From an uncultured Verrucomicrobiota bacterium (lineage in GTDB: Bacteria > Verrucomicrobiota > Verrucomicrobiia > Opitutales > Opitutaceae): a stretch of 41,614 bases of DNA. Below, piece after piece: positions 16,268-25,857 of the stretch. The stretch's first letter is position 1, and each line of letters starts with the position of its first letter. The notes beneath the pieces were generated by a model. That model was not told the DNA's origin and did not search any database. It was given only the letters and a program-made list of their open reading frames with translations. The position numbers were made by a program, and so were the translations under genes. The stretch lies in the NCBI GenBank assembly GCA_903856725.1, contig CAIOCT010000033.1, positions 1-41,614 of the forward strand, written 5' to 3'.

Positions 16268-18355
16268 ATGATTGGGCTGAACGAAGATAATGAAATGCCG
16301 GTTGAGACCGGTCCCAAGCCAACCCGCGTGCGCGAGTTGGCCCAGGAAATTTTCGCTCCCACCGGTCAGTTGTGCTCCGCCCTGCAACTTGATCATCGAC
16401 CGGAACAGGCCCAAATGGCGCGCGCCGTGGCGGGGGCCATGCTCGACGATGTGCCCTTACTTTTCGAGGCTGGCACCGGGGTCGGCAAATCCCTCGCTTA
16501 TCTTATTCCTGGCCTGATTCACGCAACCGATCAGGGACGCCAACTGATTGTTTCAACTCACACCATTTCCCTTCAGGAGCAGATCGAGCAACAAGATCTA
16601 CCGATTTGCCGCCGCGTCTTTAAGGCCTCACCGGCCCTCGCGCGTTACGCTGATTTTCGCTCGGCTGTGTTGGTGGGAAAATCCAATTATCTTTGCCCCA
16701 CGCGTCTCGGCCATGCCCTCGCTGATCGCAGCACCCTTTTTGCCGACGCCGACTACGCTGAATTACAGCGCATCGCTGAGTGGGCAAAGTCGACTACCAC
16801 CGGTTTACGACATGAACTAAAACCACCCCCACGGGCGGAGGTCTGGGATGCTGTCAATGCCGATGCGGCCTCTTGCTCCCGCAAGCACTGCGATAGCGAA
16901 AAATGCCACTACCAGCGCGCGCGGGTTCGGCTGCGGTCCGCTCAGGTGGTGATTGTTAATCACGCCCTCCTCTTTGCGCTCATTAATTCCGCCGGCACCC
17001 CGCCAAAAATGCCCGGGAATACGACAGCTCGCGGCGTAATTTTCCCCGATGATTTTTTAGTCCTCGATGAAGCCCACACCGTCCCAGAAGTCGCCACCAA
17101 TAATTTTGGCCTCGCCCTCAGCAGCTACAGTGTCGATCGCGCGCTCAAATATCTATATAATCCCCGCACCAAGCGCGGCCTGCTACGGAAGCATGGTGGT
17201 CCGGCCGCGCAGCAACTGGTGTTAGACGCGCTCGATGCGGCACAATTATTTTTTGATTTTATCACCAATAAACTGCTCACGCCCCGGGCGATGGTGCGAC
17301 TGCGCGAGACCGGCGCAGCCGAACCCATGTTGGACGGCCCCTTGGGCGCGCTGCATCGGCTGATGGGGAAACTCGCGGACAAATTAGAAGACGGCCGCGA
17401 ACATGACGAATTGCTTGAGCAGCAGCAGCGCATCACCGGGCTTCAAGCCGGTCTCACGGAATGGCTCACGCTTGGAAATCCTGGCCACGTCTACTGGGCT
17501 GAGCGGAGTGGACGTAAGCAAACGATTGTGGCACTGCGCAGTGCACCCATCGACGTCGCCCCCGAATTGCGCAAACATCTCTTTGGCTGCGGCACGAGTG
17601 TGCTTTGTACCAGCGCGACGCTGGCGATGGGCGGAAGTATAACTCCGTTGGCGCAGCGGATGGGGGCTGATCACGCGGAAAAAATAGCGGTCAAGTCGCC
17701 TTTTGATTTCGAGCGTAACATGCGAGTTTTTGTCGCGACTGATGTTCCGCTACCATCGCCCAAGGAGGCTAAATTGGCATTGGATACGCTAACGGATTAT
17801 ATTCGTTTCTGTGTAAACCGCGTGACTGGTGGTTCGTTGGTGCTCTTTACGAGCTACGCCGATATGCGCACCATCGCACTTACCCTGGAGCCCGAATGGC
17901 GAGCAGCAGGGCGCCCCTTCCTCATGCAAGGCGCTGATTTATCCCGCACCGAACTCACCCACCAAATGCGTTCGCTTGGCAATGCGGTACTCTTTGGCAC
18001 GGATAGTTTTTGGACCGGGGTCGATGTCCCGGGGGCAGCTTTGTCGCAAGTGATCATCACCCGACTGCCATTCGATCCGCCGACTCATCCCATCACAGAA
18101 GCCAAGTGCGAGCACATCAGGGCGGAAGGCGGCAATCCATTTAACGATCTCACCTTGCCCGATGCCCTGATCAAATTTCGCCAAGGCATCGGTCGACTAA
18201 TACGCAATCAGCGTGATCGGGGATTAATTACGATTCTTGACTCCCGCGTCCTCGCCAAGGCCTATGGGCGTGAGTTTCTAGGGGCGCTGCCCCTGGCTGA
18301 TTATACCCGCATGGCTAAAGAAAATCGGGATAATGTTTTCCGCCCCTTTCCCTAG
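16268..18355 (+). CDS. DinG/XPD-type iron-sulfur superfamily 2 DNA helicase
   Basis: ATP-dependent DNA helicase that unwinds 5'-to-3' and resolves R-loops or G-quadruplexes in known relatives. The 695 residues show: Walker A EAGTGVGKS (67-75), HTISLQEQ, a FeS-domain with four candidate ligands Cys143 (SNYLCPTR), Cys203, Cys208 and Cys213 (ASCSRKHCDSEKCHYQR), DEAH at 267-270 (LVLDEAHTVPEV), LCTSATLAMGG, and the second RecA fold with GSLVLFTSYADM, FGTDSFWTGVDVPG and FRQGIGRLIRNQRDRG. The ATG at 16268 is preferred over a TTG at 16229, which falls in the inverted repeat. It heads a possible dinG-PP2C-TPR operon. Confidence 0.94.
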   Translation: MIGLNEDNEMPVETGPKPTRVRELAQEIFAPTGQLCSALQLDHRPEQAQMARAVAGAMLDDVPLLFEAGTGVGKSLAYLIPGLIHATDQGRQLIVSTHTISLQEQIEQQDLPICRRVFKASPALARYADFRSAVLVGKSNYLCPTRLGHALADRSTLFADADYAELQRIAEWAKSTTTGLRHELKPPPRAEVWDAVNADAASCSRKHCDSEKCHYQRARVRLRSAQVVIVNHALLFALINSAGTPPKMPGNTTARGVIFPDDFLVLDEAHTVPEVATNNFGLALSSYSVDRALKYLYNPRTKRGLLRKHGGPAAQQLVLDALDAAQLFFDFITNKLLTPRAMVRLRETGAAEPMLDGPLGALHRLMGKLADKLEDGREHDELLEQQQRITGLQAGLTEWLTLGNPGHVYWAERSGRKQTIVALRSAPIDVAPELRKHLFGCGTSVLCTSATLAMGGSITPLAQRMGADHAEKIAVKSPFDFERNMRVFVATDVPLPSPKEAKLALDTLTDYIRFCVNRVTGGSLVLFTSYADMRTIALTLEPEWRAAGRPFLMQGADLSRTELTHQMRSLGNAVLFGTDSFWTGVDVPGAALSQVIITRLPFDPPTHPITEAKCEHIRAEGGNPFNDLTLPDALIKFRQGIGRLIRNQRDRGLITILDSRVLAKAYGREFLGALPLADYTRMAKENRDNVFRPFP

Positions 18356-18383
18356 GCCCGCCATTCTGCTCCCCGCTTTTTGC

Positions 18384-19097
18384 ATGCAATTACGCTCTTT
18401 TGGCTTTTCCCACATCGGCCAGGTTCGCCCCGAAAATGAAGACAGCTTCCTGTGTGATGATGCGCGGCAACTCTATGCGGTAGCGGATGGCATTGGCGGA
18501 CTTCCGGCTGGGGCTCAAGCCAGCCAGAAAACGGTCGCCGTCTTGGCGCAATTAATTGCCCCGCAACCACCGCAAAAAAATCTTAACTACGCCGAAATCC
18601 TTAAGGAGATTAATCAACAAGTTTTCAACTTAGGCCGACTTCTCTGCCCGCAATATGGCTTAGGCTCGACGTTAACGTGCGCTCACCTCGTCGGCGTAAA
18701 ACTGCACGTTAATCATGTCGGGGACTCTGCCGCCTTTCGGCTACGCAGCAAATTACTCGAGCAATTAACCCAAGACCACACGGTCGCAGGCGAAAACCAA
18801 GCACGGCTGAATCGGGGTGAATCAGGCCAGCTTCTCACCGGAAATGACCAAGCGCTGACTCGCTGCATCGGTCAACCGCCCCCACTCCGTAGCGAGTGCC
18901 TGGTGCATACCATTTTGCCCCACGATCGCTACCTCTTCGCAACGGATGGCATTACGCATTTCGTTCCGAAAACCGAAATTGCGAATCTTCTGCAAGCAGC
19001 AACCGCCCCCGTCGAAGTTGTCACCCAATTGATCGAACGCGCCAACCAAAGCGGCGGGCACGACAACGCCACCGCCGTCGTGCTTTTTGTAGATTAG
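18384..19097 (+). CDS. PP2C-family serine/threonine protein phosphatase
   Basis: Mn/Mg-dependent phosphatase that reverses Hanks-type kinase signalling. The 237-residue catalytic domain has the metal-binding motifs in order: RPENEDSF, VADGIGGLPAG, GLGSTLTCAHL, HVGDSAAFRLR, QLTQDHTV, LFATDGITHFV and GGHDNATAVVLF. It begins directly at the domain (ATG 18384), with no membrane helix or sensor, so it is probably soluble. It is 28 bases downstream of the helicase gene. No Ser/Thr kinase is in the window, so its partner is elsewhere. Confidence 0.93.
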   Translation: MQLRSFGFSHIGQVRPENEDSFLCDDARQLYAVADGIGGLPAGAQASQKTVAVLAQLIAPQPPQKNLNYAEILKEINQQVFNLGRLLCPQYGLGSTLTCAHLVGVKLHVNHVGDSAAFRLRSKLLEQLTQDHTVAGENQARLNRGESGQLLTGNDQALTRCIGQPPPLRSECLVHTILPHDRYLFATDGITHFVPKTEIANLLQAATAPVEVVTQLIERANQSGGHDNATAVVLFVD

Positions 19098-19138
19098 ACT
19101 GCAGCCGCCATCAGCGGTCTCATTATCATCATCCCTTT

Positions 19139-19447
19139 ATGCCCCGCTCCGAACACTTTGCCGCCTTAGTTGCGCGACTCCCTGATAACGAACTCTTCCG
19201 CTTCAGTCTCGCGCAAGCCTTACTGGCCGAAGGGCAACCCACCGCGGCCGTTGAGCACCTTATCGTTTGCGCAAATAAAAAGCCGGACTGGATGATGCCG
19301 AGAATATTATTAGGGAAAACTTTCCTGACACTGCAGCAAAAAGCGGATGCGCGTACTTGGTTGGAGCAAGCCCTGCACTTAGCCATTACGCAAAATCATG
19401 ATGATCCGGCCCAGGAGCTTCGTCATCTCCTCGCTGAGTTAAATTAA
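19139..19447 (+). CDS. Small tetratricopeptide-repeat protein
   Basis: A 102-residue all-helical protein, probably a scaffold for protein-protein contact. TPR-like helix pairs are visible: LVARLPDNELFRFSLAQALL with EGQPTAAVEHLIVCANK, and WMMPRILLGKTFLTLQQ with ADARTWLEQALHLA. No signal peptide. The start ATG (19139) is 41 bases downstream of the PP2C gene, so it likely shares its transcript. Function unknown. Confidence 0.8.
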   Translation: MPRSEHFAALVARLPDNELFRFSLAQALLAEGQPTAAVEHLIVCANKKPDWMMPRILLGKTFLTLQQKADARTWLEQALHLAITQNHDDPAQELRHLLAELN

Positions 19448-19483
19448 TTCGCCATTTTTATCGGGCGATTGGCGGCCGTCACG

Positions 19484-20401
19484 TTACCCCCACAAAGGCG
19501 CGGGATACTGACCCTTCGCAATTAATGCGCGGACCGCACTTTGGGCGGCAACCAGATCTTCGCGATAAGTGAGCCCAAACCACGCATCGCGACTCGCTAG
19601 CAAGGCCACCTGGGCAGCACCGCTCTCGTTCAACGAACTCAGCGCGGTCGGCAAATAAAACTCAGCCTTCGGATGGGTGGCTTGGGTGGAAATAAACTCG
19701 CCAAACAGCTTTTCCAACTGAGGAAAAATTGCTGGGGTAAAGCCCCAGAAATTCATCGAGACAATTTCTTCGCCGGTCAGAGGCTCAGGCTGACCGTTGA
19801 CTCCGGGGTAGTGGGCGCCGGTGCCAGTTTGCGTGATCTGAGTAATTTCCGTGATACGCTGAAGCTGGCCCTGTGCATCGGTCGCACACAAACCACGGCT
19901 CACCGCGCCAAATTCCGAAAGAGTTTGTTTGAGAGGATAACCCACCAAAGCGTAATGCGGCTGCGTAGAAGTCGCGAGGGCAGCAAAATGTCGGGCTAAT
20001 ACAGCATAGCCCGAGGCTCCATAAAAATCGTCAGCGTTAATCACCGCGAATGGCCGCTGGACGACTTCGCGGGCGGCCAGCACTGCGTGACCTGTCCCCC
20101 ATGGCTTGGTGCGCTCCGGCAGGACCGCACCCCTCGGAAACTGCGTGTCGAGTTCCTGAAAAACATACTGAACATCCATGCGCGCTTCTAATCGCCGGCC
20201 AATTTGCGCGCGAAAGTCAGCTTCCATTCCTCGGCGAATGACGAGCACCAAGCGATTGAAGCCCGCTCGCTGGGCGTCATACAATGAATATTCGATGATG
20301 AGCTCACCAGCTGGACCGACGGGCTGAACTTGCTTAAGCCCGCCGAAGCGACTGCCCATGCCTGCCGCCAAAATCACTAAATCGTAGGAAGAGTTACTCA
20401 C
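19484..20401 (-). CDS. Nucleotidyltransferase of the sugar-1-phosphate NTP transferase fold
   Basis: Predicted to join a sugar or other phosphate to a nucleotide to form an activated donor. The GTG start (20399-20401) gives 305 residues with the signature LAAGMGSRFGGLKQ (11-24), Asp123/124-like NADDFYG at 122-128, and TKPWGTGHAVLAA (98-110) for base and sugar contacts. An earlier TTG (20440) adds 13 residues that do not fit the family. The substrate is not readable; the neighbourhood (an exported peptidase upstream) does not help. The convergent TPR gene ends 36 bases beyond its stop. Confidence 0.88.
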   Translation of the reverse strand: MSNSSYDLVILAAGMGSRFGGLKQVQPVGPAGELIIEYSLYDAQRAGFNRLVLVIRRGMEADFRAQIGRRLEARMDVQYVFQELDTQFPRGAVLPERTKPWGTGHAVLAAREVVQRPFAVINADDFYGASGYAVLARHFAALATSTQPHYALVGYPLKQTLSEFGAVSRGLCATDAQGQLQRITEITQITQTGTGAHYPGVNGQPEPLTGEEIVSMNFWGFTPAIFPQLEKLFGEFISTQATHPKAEFYLPTALSSLNESGAAQVALLASRDAWFGLTYREDLVAAQSAVRALIAKGQYPAPLWG

Positions 20402-20562
20402 GAGCTGAGGCAAACGCGGGAAGCCGGCGCCGTAAAACAAAAAGAGTATGCACCGGCACGTACACCAGAGCGCTCACCCAGCATTCCTAAATTTTTAGCG
20501 ACAGACCTCGATTGATCATTTCCGCACGTTGCGGATTAAAAATGTCTAAGGGTCGACATCTC

Positions 20563-22140
20563 CTACGGCTGCTTCACGCCAGCGGATTTCAAGGTCAGCT
20601 CGTAAAATTTGGCGGCATCAGCCTTCAATTTCGCCAGCGCTTGCGGCACCATGTACATCATGTGACCGCCCTCATAAAAAGTCATGCTGACATTGTCGCG
20701 AACGGCGGGATCGAGCCCCATTTGACGCACGGTATAGTCGGTGGCAAAAAATGGCGTAGCTAAATCGTAATAACCATTGGCGATCCATACTTTCAAGTGG
20801 GTGTTGCGGCTCATCGCGCGATGCAACAACTCGGATGTATTAAGGTACTCGTTCTGGACATTGTTATAATTCCACGGCCTCACGTCACCTGTGAGAGCAT
20901 TGTAGGGCAGGTCATTCTCATACTTAAGCTCGCGCCGGATATAGTCGTTAAAGCAAGCGGTATAGGAACCGTAAACCGCTTCATAGCTAGGATCAAAATC
21001 AGGCTTAGCCGTACCGGGTGCGTAGCGAATACCGGTCAAACGCGCATCGTAACGGCCGACCGAACGATCGCGATCCGCGAGCAATTCTCGTGTGAAAGTA
21101 AAAATATCAACCCGGAGATTACGTTGCGCAATGAGCGCGGCCGGGAGACCAATCATACCGGCCATCTCTTGAGCTAACTCTGTTTTATCCTTCGCCGGCA
21201 ACGCATCGCCCAGCATCAAGGCGGGTGCATATTTTTCCTGCACAAATTTTTCCGCGCGGCGCACTGTCGTCACCAGATCGGCGGAGGCGATCGCCCCACT
21301 CAATTTCTTATGATACCACGCACTCGCCGCATAGGTCGGCAAAAAAAGCTGATAGGGCAAATCATTGCCCTGCGTGAACAGAGCCGTCTGGAAATTCATG
21401 ATCGAGGAGATCAACGTAATGCCATTTAAATAGAGCCCGTAACGATCTTGCAGATAATCGGAGAGTGCCGACGCGCGGGTCGTGCCATAGCTTTCTCCCA
21501 CGAGAAATTTAGGAGAACTCCAGCGCTGATTACGCGTGGTGTAGAGACGAATAAAATCTCCAACGGAGGCGATGTCCTCATTGAAACCGTGAAATTGATG
21601 CGGATCCTCATCCTTATAGGCGCGACTATAGCCAGTAGAAACGGGATCGATAAAAACGAGATCCGTGGCATCAAGCCACGACAGTTCATTTGCTACCATC
21701 CGATAAGGGGGTGGCAGAGATTCCCCCTCAGCAGTCATCGCCACCCGCTTGGGCCCAATCGCCCCCATGTGCAACCAAATCGAAGCGGAACCTGGTCCAC
21801 CGTTGAATGAATAAGTTATTGGGCGGGTCGCGAGATCGATGGGCTCAGCCGGATTAGCCAATTTCGTGTAGGCCACAAAGAATAAGTTGGCCTTCGGCTT
21901 TTCATTTTTCGCGTCCTTCATCAACAGGTAGCCCGCCGTGGCCCGATATTTAATGAGCTTACCCCCAATGGTGATTTCATGATCGGTGATGGCGAGTACG
22001 GGCTCTTTTTCAGAAATGGGCGCAACCGCCGCATCCTTGCCGGCCGTTTTATCACCCGACTTAGGCTCAGCCTGGGCCGAGAGCTGGGCCCCGCTAAAAA
22101 GGACCACAAACGCTAGCCATAATAAATAAAATCGTTTCAT
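20563..22140 (-). CDS. Exported S10-family serine carboxypeptidase-like protein
   Basis: Carboxypeptidase Y-like alpha/beta hydrolase family; removes C-terminal residues from peptides in eukaryotic relatives. The 525 residues start with a signal peptide (MKRFYLLWLAFVVLFSGAQLSAQ), then a charged linker and the catalytic core: the oxyanion segment SFNGGPGSASIW (111-122), nucleophile Ser217 in VGESYGTTRAS, and near the C-terminus the acid and base in GYYDLATPFF and EGGHMMY. All three catalytic residues are seen. An upstream in-frame stretch (to 22353) has no signal peptide and is rejected. Located in the periplasm or outside the cell. Confidence 0.93.
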   Translation of the reverse strand: MKRFYLLWLAFVVLFSGAQLSAQAEPKSGDKTAGKDAAVAPISEKEPVLAITDHEITIGGKLIKYRATAGYLLMKDAKNEKPKANLFFVAYTKLANPAEPIDLATRPITYSFNGGPGSASIWLHMGAIGPKRVAMTAEGESLPPPYRMVANELSWLDATDLVFIDPVSTGYSRAYKDEDPHQFHGFNEDIASVGDFIRLYTTRNQRWSSPKFLVGESYGTTRASALSDYLQDRYGLYLNGITLISSIMNFQTALFTQGNDLPYQLFLPTYAASAWYHKKLSGAIASADLVTTVRRAEKFVQEKYAPALMLGDALPAKDKTELAQEMAGMIGLPAALIAQRNLRVDIFTFTRELLADRDRSVGRYDARLTGIRYAPGTAKPDFDPSYEAVYGSYTACFNDYIRRELKYENDLPYNALTGDVRPWNYNNVQNEYLNTSELLHRAMSRNTHLKVWIANGYYDLATPFFATDYTVRQMGLDPAVRDNVSMTFYEGGHMMYMVPQALAKLKADAAKFYELTLKSAGVKQP

Positions 22141-22309
22141 CGGGACAGGGGTTAGAGGGGGCAGAAAGCGGTAGAAGCGAACGCAGGTATACCGGGAGTG
22201 GCAAATAAAATTACCCCGATGAAACCCCTGCCAACTCAGAGCGTCTTGCCTCTTCCAGCTTGCGACTTTAATTTGCGCCCCGCTCACTATTGGCTCCGTT
22301 TTCATCTTT

Positions 22310-23779
22310 ATGGCCTCACCTTCTAAATCTCCCCTAAAAATATTCCTGCTCATTCTCCTCCTTGGCGGCGCAGGTGGCGGCTATTATTATTTTCAGCAGG
22401 CCCGCACCTCGGCACAGCCGCCGAACTATAATACGACGACCCTTGCTCTGGGCAGCGTACGGCAACTCGTGACGGCCACAGGCCAACTTGATCCCCTGCT
22501 CAATATTGACGTCGGCAGCCAAATTTCCGGTTTGGTGAAAACCATCTACGTGGATTTCAACTCCGTGGTAAAAAAAGGTGCAAAGCTCGCAGAAATTGAT
22601 CCATCCACCTACAAACAAAAGCTTCGCCAAGCCGAAGCCAACCTTGCCTCAACCGAGGCCGGGAATCGGCTTCAGCGACTCAATACCGAGCGAGCCCGTG
22701 AACTGCGCGATAAGCAGCTAGTCTCCCAGCAAGATTACGACCAGGCCCTCGCCCAGTTACAACAATCCGAAGCGCAATTACTCACGAGCAAGGCGGCGAT
22801 GGAAAATGCCCGGGTTGATCTGGAACGCTGCACGATTAGCTCCCCCATTGATGGCATCGTCATCGCAAAGCAAACCGAAGAAGGGAAAACGGTCGCTGCC
22901 AGCCTCAACGCTCCGGTGCTCTTCACCATCGCGAACGATTTAGCTAAAATGCAAATCTCTGCGGCGGTAGCGGAAGCTGATATCGGCGCCGTGGAAGCCG
23001 GCCAGTCCGTTAATTTCACCGTCGATGCTTTTCCCAATCGCTCTTTTTCAGGCCAGGTGGTGCAAGTCCGCAACTCACCCAAAACCTCGAGCAATGTCGT
23101 GACGTATGAGACCATTATTAATGTCGATAATCAGGATCTAAAACTTCGTCCCGGCATGACCGCTAATGTCTCCATCATTGTCGCCAGTCGCGAAAATACT
23201 TTGCGCTTACCTAACGCCGCCCTGCGCGTACGCCTAGCTGATGGGGCGGTTGCAACCAGTGCGACCGCACCTGTCGCGAGCGCACCGACTGCTTCTGCTC
23301 CGAGCCAAGCAACAGGCGCCGGGCGCGAACGGCGTTCCCGCGAAGGCGGCGCCAGTCCGGGCAGCAACTCACGGCGCGGCGGCAGCGGATTCTTGGGCGA
23401 AGATGCCACCCCCGAACAACGACAAAAAGCCCGCGAGATTATCACTGAGCTCGGGATTGATTTTCGCAACGGCCCACCGACTGCGGAACAACGCGAGCAG
23501 ATCCGCAAGCTACTCATTGAACGTGGCGTCATCGCTGAAACTGCCCCCGGCCAGCCGGTCTACACCACGCGCACCGTCTATCGCCTTCCGCGTGGCGACA
23601 AATCCGCCACGCCCGAGGCAGTGACGGTTAAAGTCGGTATCACCGACGGTACTTTTTCAGAAATTGGTAGCGGCCTAAGCGTCGGCGATGTGCTGATCAC
23701 CGGTCTGACCGCGAGCAGCGCAAGTGGGCCCACTTCCCCCGTCAGCAATCCCTTCAGTGGCGGCGGTCGGCGCTTCTAA
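22310..23779 (+). CDS. MacA-like periplasmic adaptor (membrane fusion protein) with a long basic linker
   Basis: Connects an inner-membrane MacB-type transporter to an outer-membrane channel. The 489 residues have an N-terminal membrane anchor (about 9-26, IFLLILLLGGAGGGYYYF), lipoyl/barrel halves (QISGLVKTIYVDFNSVVKKG and CTISSPIDGIVIAKQTEEGK), and a hairpin coiled coil between (about 105-165). The beta-barrel domain follows, ending near LRPGMTANVSIIVA. Residues about 310-415 form an Ala/Pro/Ser then Arg/Gly/Ser-rich linker (RRSREGGAS, RRGGSG) followed by two helix pairs of similar TPEQRQKAREII and TAEQREQIRKLL design, not a normal MacA feature. The ATG at 22310 is used. Confidence 0.92.
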   Translation: MASPSKSPLKIFLLILLLGGAGGGYYYFQQARTSAQPPNYNTTTLALGSVRQLVTATGQLDPLLNIDVGSQISGLVKTIYVDFNSVVKKGAKLAEIDPSTYKQKLRQAEANLASTEAGNRLQRLNTERARELRDKQLVSQQDYDQALAQLQQSEAQLLTSKAAMENARVDLERCTISSPIDGIVIAKQTEEGKTVAASLNAPVLFTIANDLAKMQISAAVAEADIGAVEAGQSVNFTVDAFPNRSFSGQVVQVRNSPKTSSNVVTYETIINVDNQDLKLRPGMTANVSIIVASRENTLRLPNAALRVRLADGAVATSATAPVASAPTASAPSQATGAGRERRSREGGASPGSNSRRGGSGFLGEDATPEQRQKAREIITELGIDFRNGPPTAEQREQIRKLLIERGVIAETAPGQPVYTTRTVYRLPRGDKSATPEAVTVKVGITDGTFSEIGSGLSVGDVLITGLTASSASGPTSPVSNPFSGGGRRF

Positions 23780-23831
23780 CCAACGCGATTTTTTTAAACC
23801 CAACGCTCCCCGCTCCTTCAGGAAATTTGCC

Positions 23832-24593
23832 ATGTCGCACGTCGTTCAACTCGAGGACATTCATAAAACCTATGAATCTGGGGAGGTGCCGGTCTTAGCT
23901 GTACGGGGAGTAACGCTGACGATCACCGGCGGCGAATTTGTAGCCATCATGGGCGCAAGTGGCTCAGGTAAATCAACGTTAATGAATTTACTGGGGTGCC
24001 TCGATCGCCCCACCCGCGGTCGTTACTTACTCGGCGGTACCGACGTCTCAAACCTCGATCGTAACGAATTGGCCGATCTGCGTAATCAGAAACTCGGCTT
24101 TATCTTCCAAGGTTTTAATTTGCTGTCACGCACGACTGCACTCGAAAATGTGGAGCTACCCATGCTCTATGGCCGCCGCCATTTCTCGACGCGGGAAATT
24201 CGCGAACGCGCCCGCCAGAGCCTCGACATCGTCGGGTTATCTAACCGCGCTGATCATTTTCCTAGCCAGCTATCCGGTGGACAACAACAGCGCGTCGCCA
24301 TCGCTCGCGCCTTGATCAATGAGCCGCAAATCCTGCTCGCCGATGAGCCGACGGGGAATCTGGATTCAAAAACCTCCGTCGAAATCATGGGCGTATTTCA
24401 AAAACTTAACGCTCAAGGCATCACGATTGTAATGGTGACGCATGAACTCGACATCGCCCACTATTGTAAACGAAACCTCATCATGCGCGACGGTCGCCTC
24501 GTGAGTGACACTCCCGTCGTCGATCGGTTGGTCGCCACTGAACAAATGCAGCGTATTGTCACCGCCGAGACCGACGCCAAACTCATTGCCTGA
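23832..24593 (+). CDS. MacB-type ABC transporter ATP-binding protein
   Basis: ATPase of a mechanotransmission-type ABC exporter (LolD/MacB class). The 253 residues have Walker [10 protein letters not shown] (41-49), Q-loop FIFQGFNLL, signature [15 protein letters not shown], Walker [13 protein letters not shown] and the switch His in [10 protein letters not shown]. In E. coli MacB the ATPase and permease are one chain; here they are two genes, 8 bases apart. The start ATG (23832) lies 52 bases past the adaptor stop. Confidence 0.96.
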   Translation: MSHVVQLEDIHKTYESGEVPVLAVRGVTLTITGGEFVAIMGASGSGKSTLMNLLGCLDRPTRGRYLLGGTDVSNLDRNELADLRNQKLGFIFQGFNLLSRTTALENVELPMLYGRRHFSTREIRERARQSLDIVGLSNRADHFPSQLSGGQQQRVAIARALINEPQILLADEPTGNLDSKTSVEIMGVFQKLNAQGITIVMVTHELDIAHYCKRNLIMRDGRLVSDTPVVDRLVATEQMQRIVTAETDAKLIA

Positions 24594-24601
24594 TTCTACC
24601 G

Positions 24602-25810
24602 ATGCGCTTTATTAATGTCATCAAAGTTGCCCTACGCGCCCTCCGGCGTAGCGCGATGCGCTCAATCCTAACCGCACTCGGCATAATCATTGGAGTAGCG
24701 GCCGTCATTGCTATGGTGAGCATTGGCAACGGCGCCAAGTCACAAGTCGAAGCCTCGATCGCAAGCTTAGGGCAAAATATTATTTCTGTTTACCCTGGCA
24801 GCGCCACTACCGGTGGCATGCATGGAGGTTGGGGCTCCGCCAGCTCGCTTACCGTGGATGAAGCCCTGACCATCCGTCGGGAAATCTCGGGGATCGTCGC
24901 CGTCAGCCCCGAAATGCGCGATCGCCAACAGGTTTTGGCCAATGGCCTGAACTGGAATAGTTCGGTGAATGGCGAGGACGTCACTTATCTCGATATTCGT
25001 CTTTGGACGATTGCAGAGGGAGAAATGTTCACGGAGGGGGATGTGAACAGCGCGGCGAAGGTTTGCGTAATCGGCCAGACTGTCGTCGCTAAATTATTTC
25101 CGGACGGCGACCCCGTTGGCCGTTCACTGCGAATTCGTAATTTGCCGTTTAAAATTGTCGGAGTGCTCAAGGCGAAAGGTTTTAATTATTTCGGTTCTGA
25201 TCAAGATGACGTCGTCATCATTCCTTACACCAGCCATCTCAAGCGCATCGCGCGCCGACCCAATTTAAATTCTATCATTATTCAAGCGGAGTCGCCCGAT
25301 CAAATGACGCGTATCCAGCAAGATGTCACTGATTTCTTGCAACAACGGCGCAATGGGCGCGATCCCGACTTCACGGTGCGAAATCAGCAGGAACTGGCTG
25401 AGGCCGCTACTGCGACGACCAAAACGATGACGGTATTACTCGGCGCGATTGCCGGTGTCTCGCTGATCGTCGGCGGCATTGGCATCATGAATATTATGCT
25501 CGTTTCTGTCACAGAACGTACACGTGAGATTGGCATCCGGCTGGCCGTGGGAGCTCATGGTCGCGACGTTCTTACCCAATTCTTGGTCGAAGCGATTATT
25601 CTCAGCGTCATGGGCGGTACCCTCGGGATTCTTCTTGGCGTCGGTTCTTCTCAGTTAATTTCGCGACTGAATGGCTGGCCCGTGCTCGTCTCGACTTCAG
25701 CCATTGTGGGGGCCGTCGCTTTCAGCGCGGCCATTGGCGTCTTCTTTGGATTTTATCCCGCTCGGAAAGCAGCTCAGCTTGATCCGATTGAAGCATTGCG
25801 CTACGAGTGA
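24602..25810 (+). CDS. MacB-type ABC transporter permease (FtsX-like)
   Basis: Inner-membrane permease of a tripartite efflux or lipoprotein/toxin export system. The 402 residues have one N-terminal helix (about 21-42, LTALGIIIGVAAVIAMVSIG), a large periplasmic domain (about 50-270, including GNGAKSQVEASIASLGQN, the conserved MacB entry), and three C-terminal helices (around 275-300, 325-350, 365-395) with the family motif GGIGIMNIMLVSVTERTREIGIR and a closing FYPARKAAQLDPIEALRYE. No TolC-like outer-membrane partner is in the window. Confidence 0.96.
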   Translation: MRFINVIKVALRALRRSAMRSILTALGIIIGVAAVIAMVSIGNGAKSQVEASIASLGQNIISVYPGSATTGGMHGGWGSASSLTVDEALTIRREISGIVAVSPEMRDRQQVLANGLNWNSSVNGEDVTYLDIRLWTIAEGEMFTEGDVNSAAKVCVIGQTVVAKLFPDGDPVGRSLRIRNLPFKIVGVLKAKGFNYFGSDQDDVVIIPYTSHLKRIARRPNLNSIIIQAESPDQMTRIQQDVTDFLQQRRNGRDPDFTVRNQQELAEAATATTKTMTVLLGAIAGVSLIVGGIGIMNIMLVSVTERTREIGIRLAVGAHGRDVLTQFLVEAIILSVMGGTLGILLGVGSSQLISRLNGWPVLVSTSAIVGAVAFSAAIGVFFGFYPARKAAQLDPIEALRYE

Positions 25811-25857
25811 TGAAAGCGAAGAGCGCGCTGACCTCGTAATCTCTTAGGCTATTTCTC

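Noticed and set aside
19448-19483. CGCCA/TGGCG inverted repeat between the convergent TPR and nucleotidyltransferase genes
   Set aside because: Weak stem with a long loop and no U-tract; not enough for a bidirectional terminator.
20521-20535. Perfect inverted repeat TCCGCA-CGT-TGCGGA between the S10 and nucleotidyltransferase genes
   Set aside because: It forms a good stem, but no U-tract follows on either strand, and no regulator context supports an operator. I keep it only as a note.
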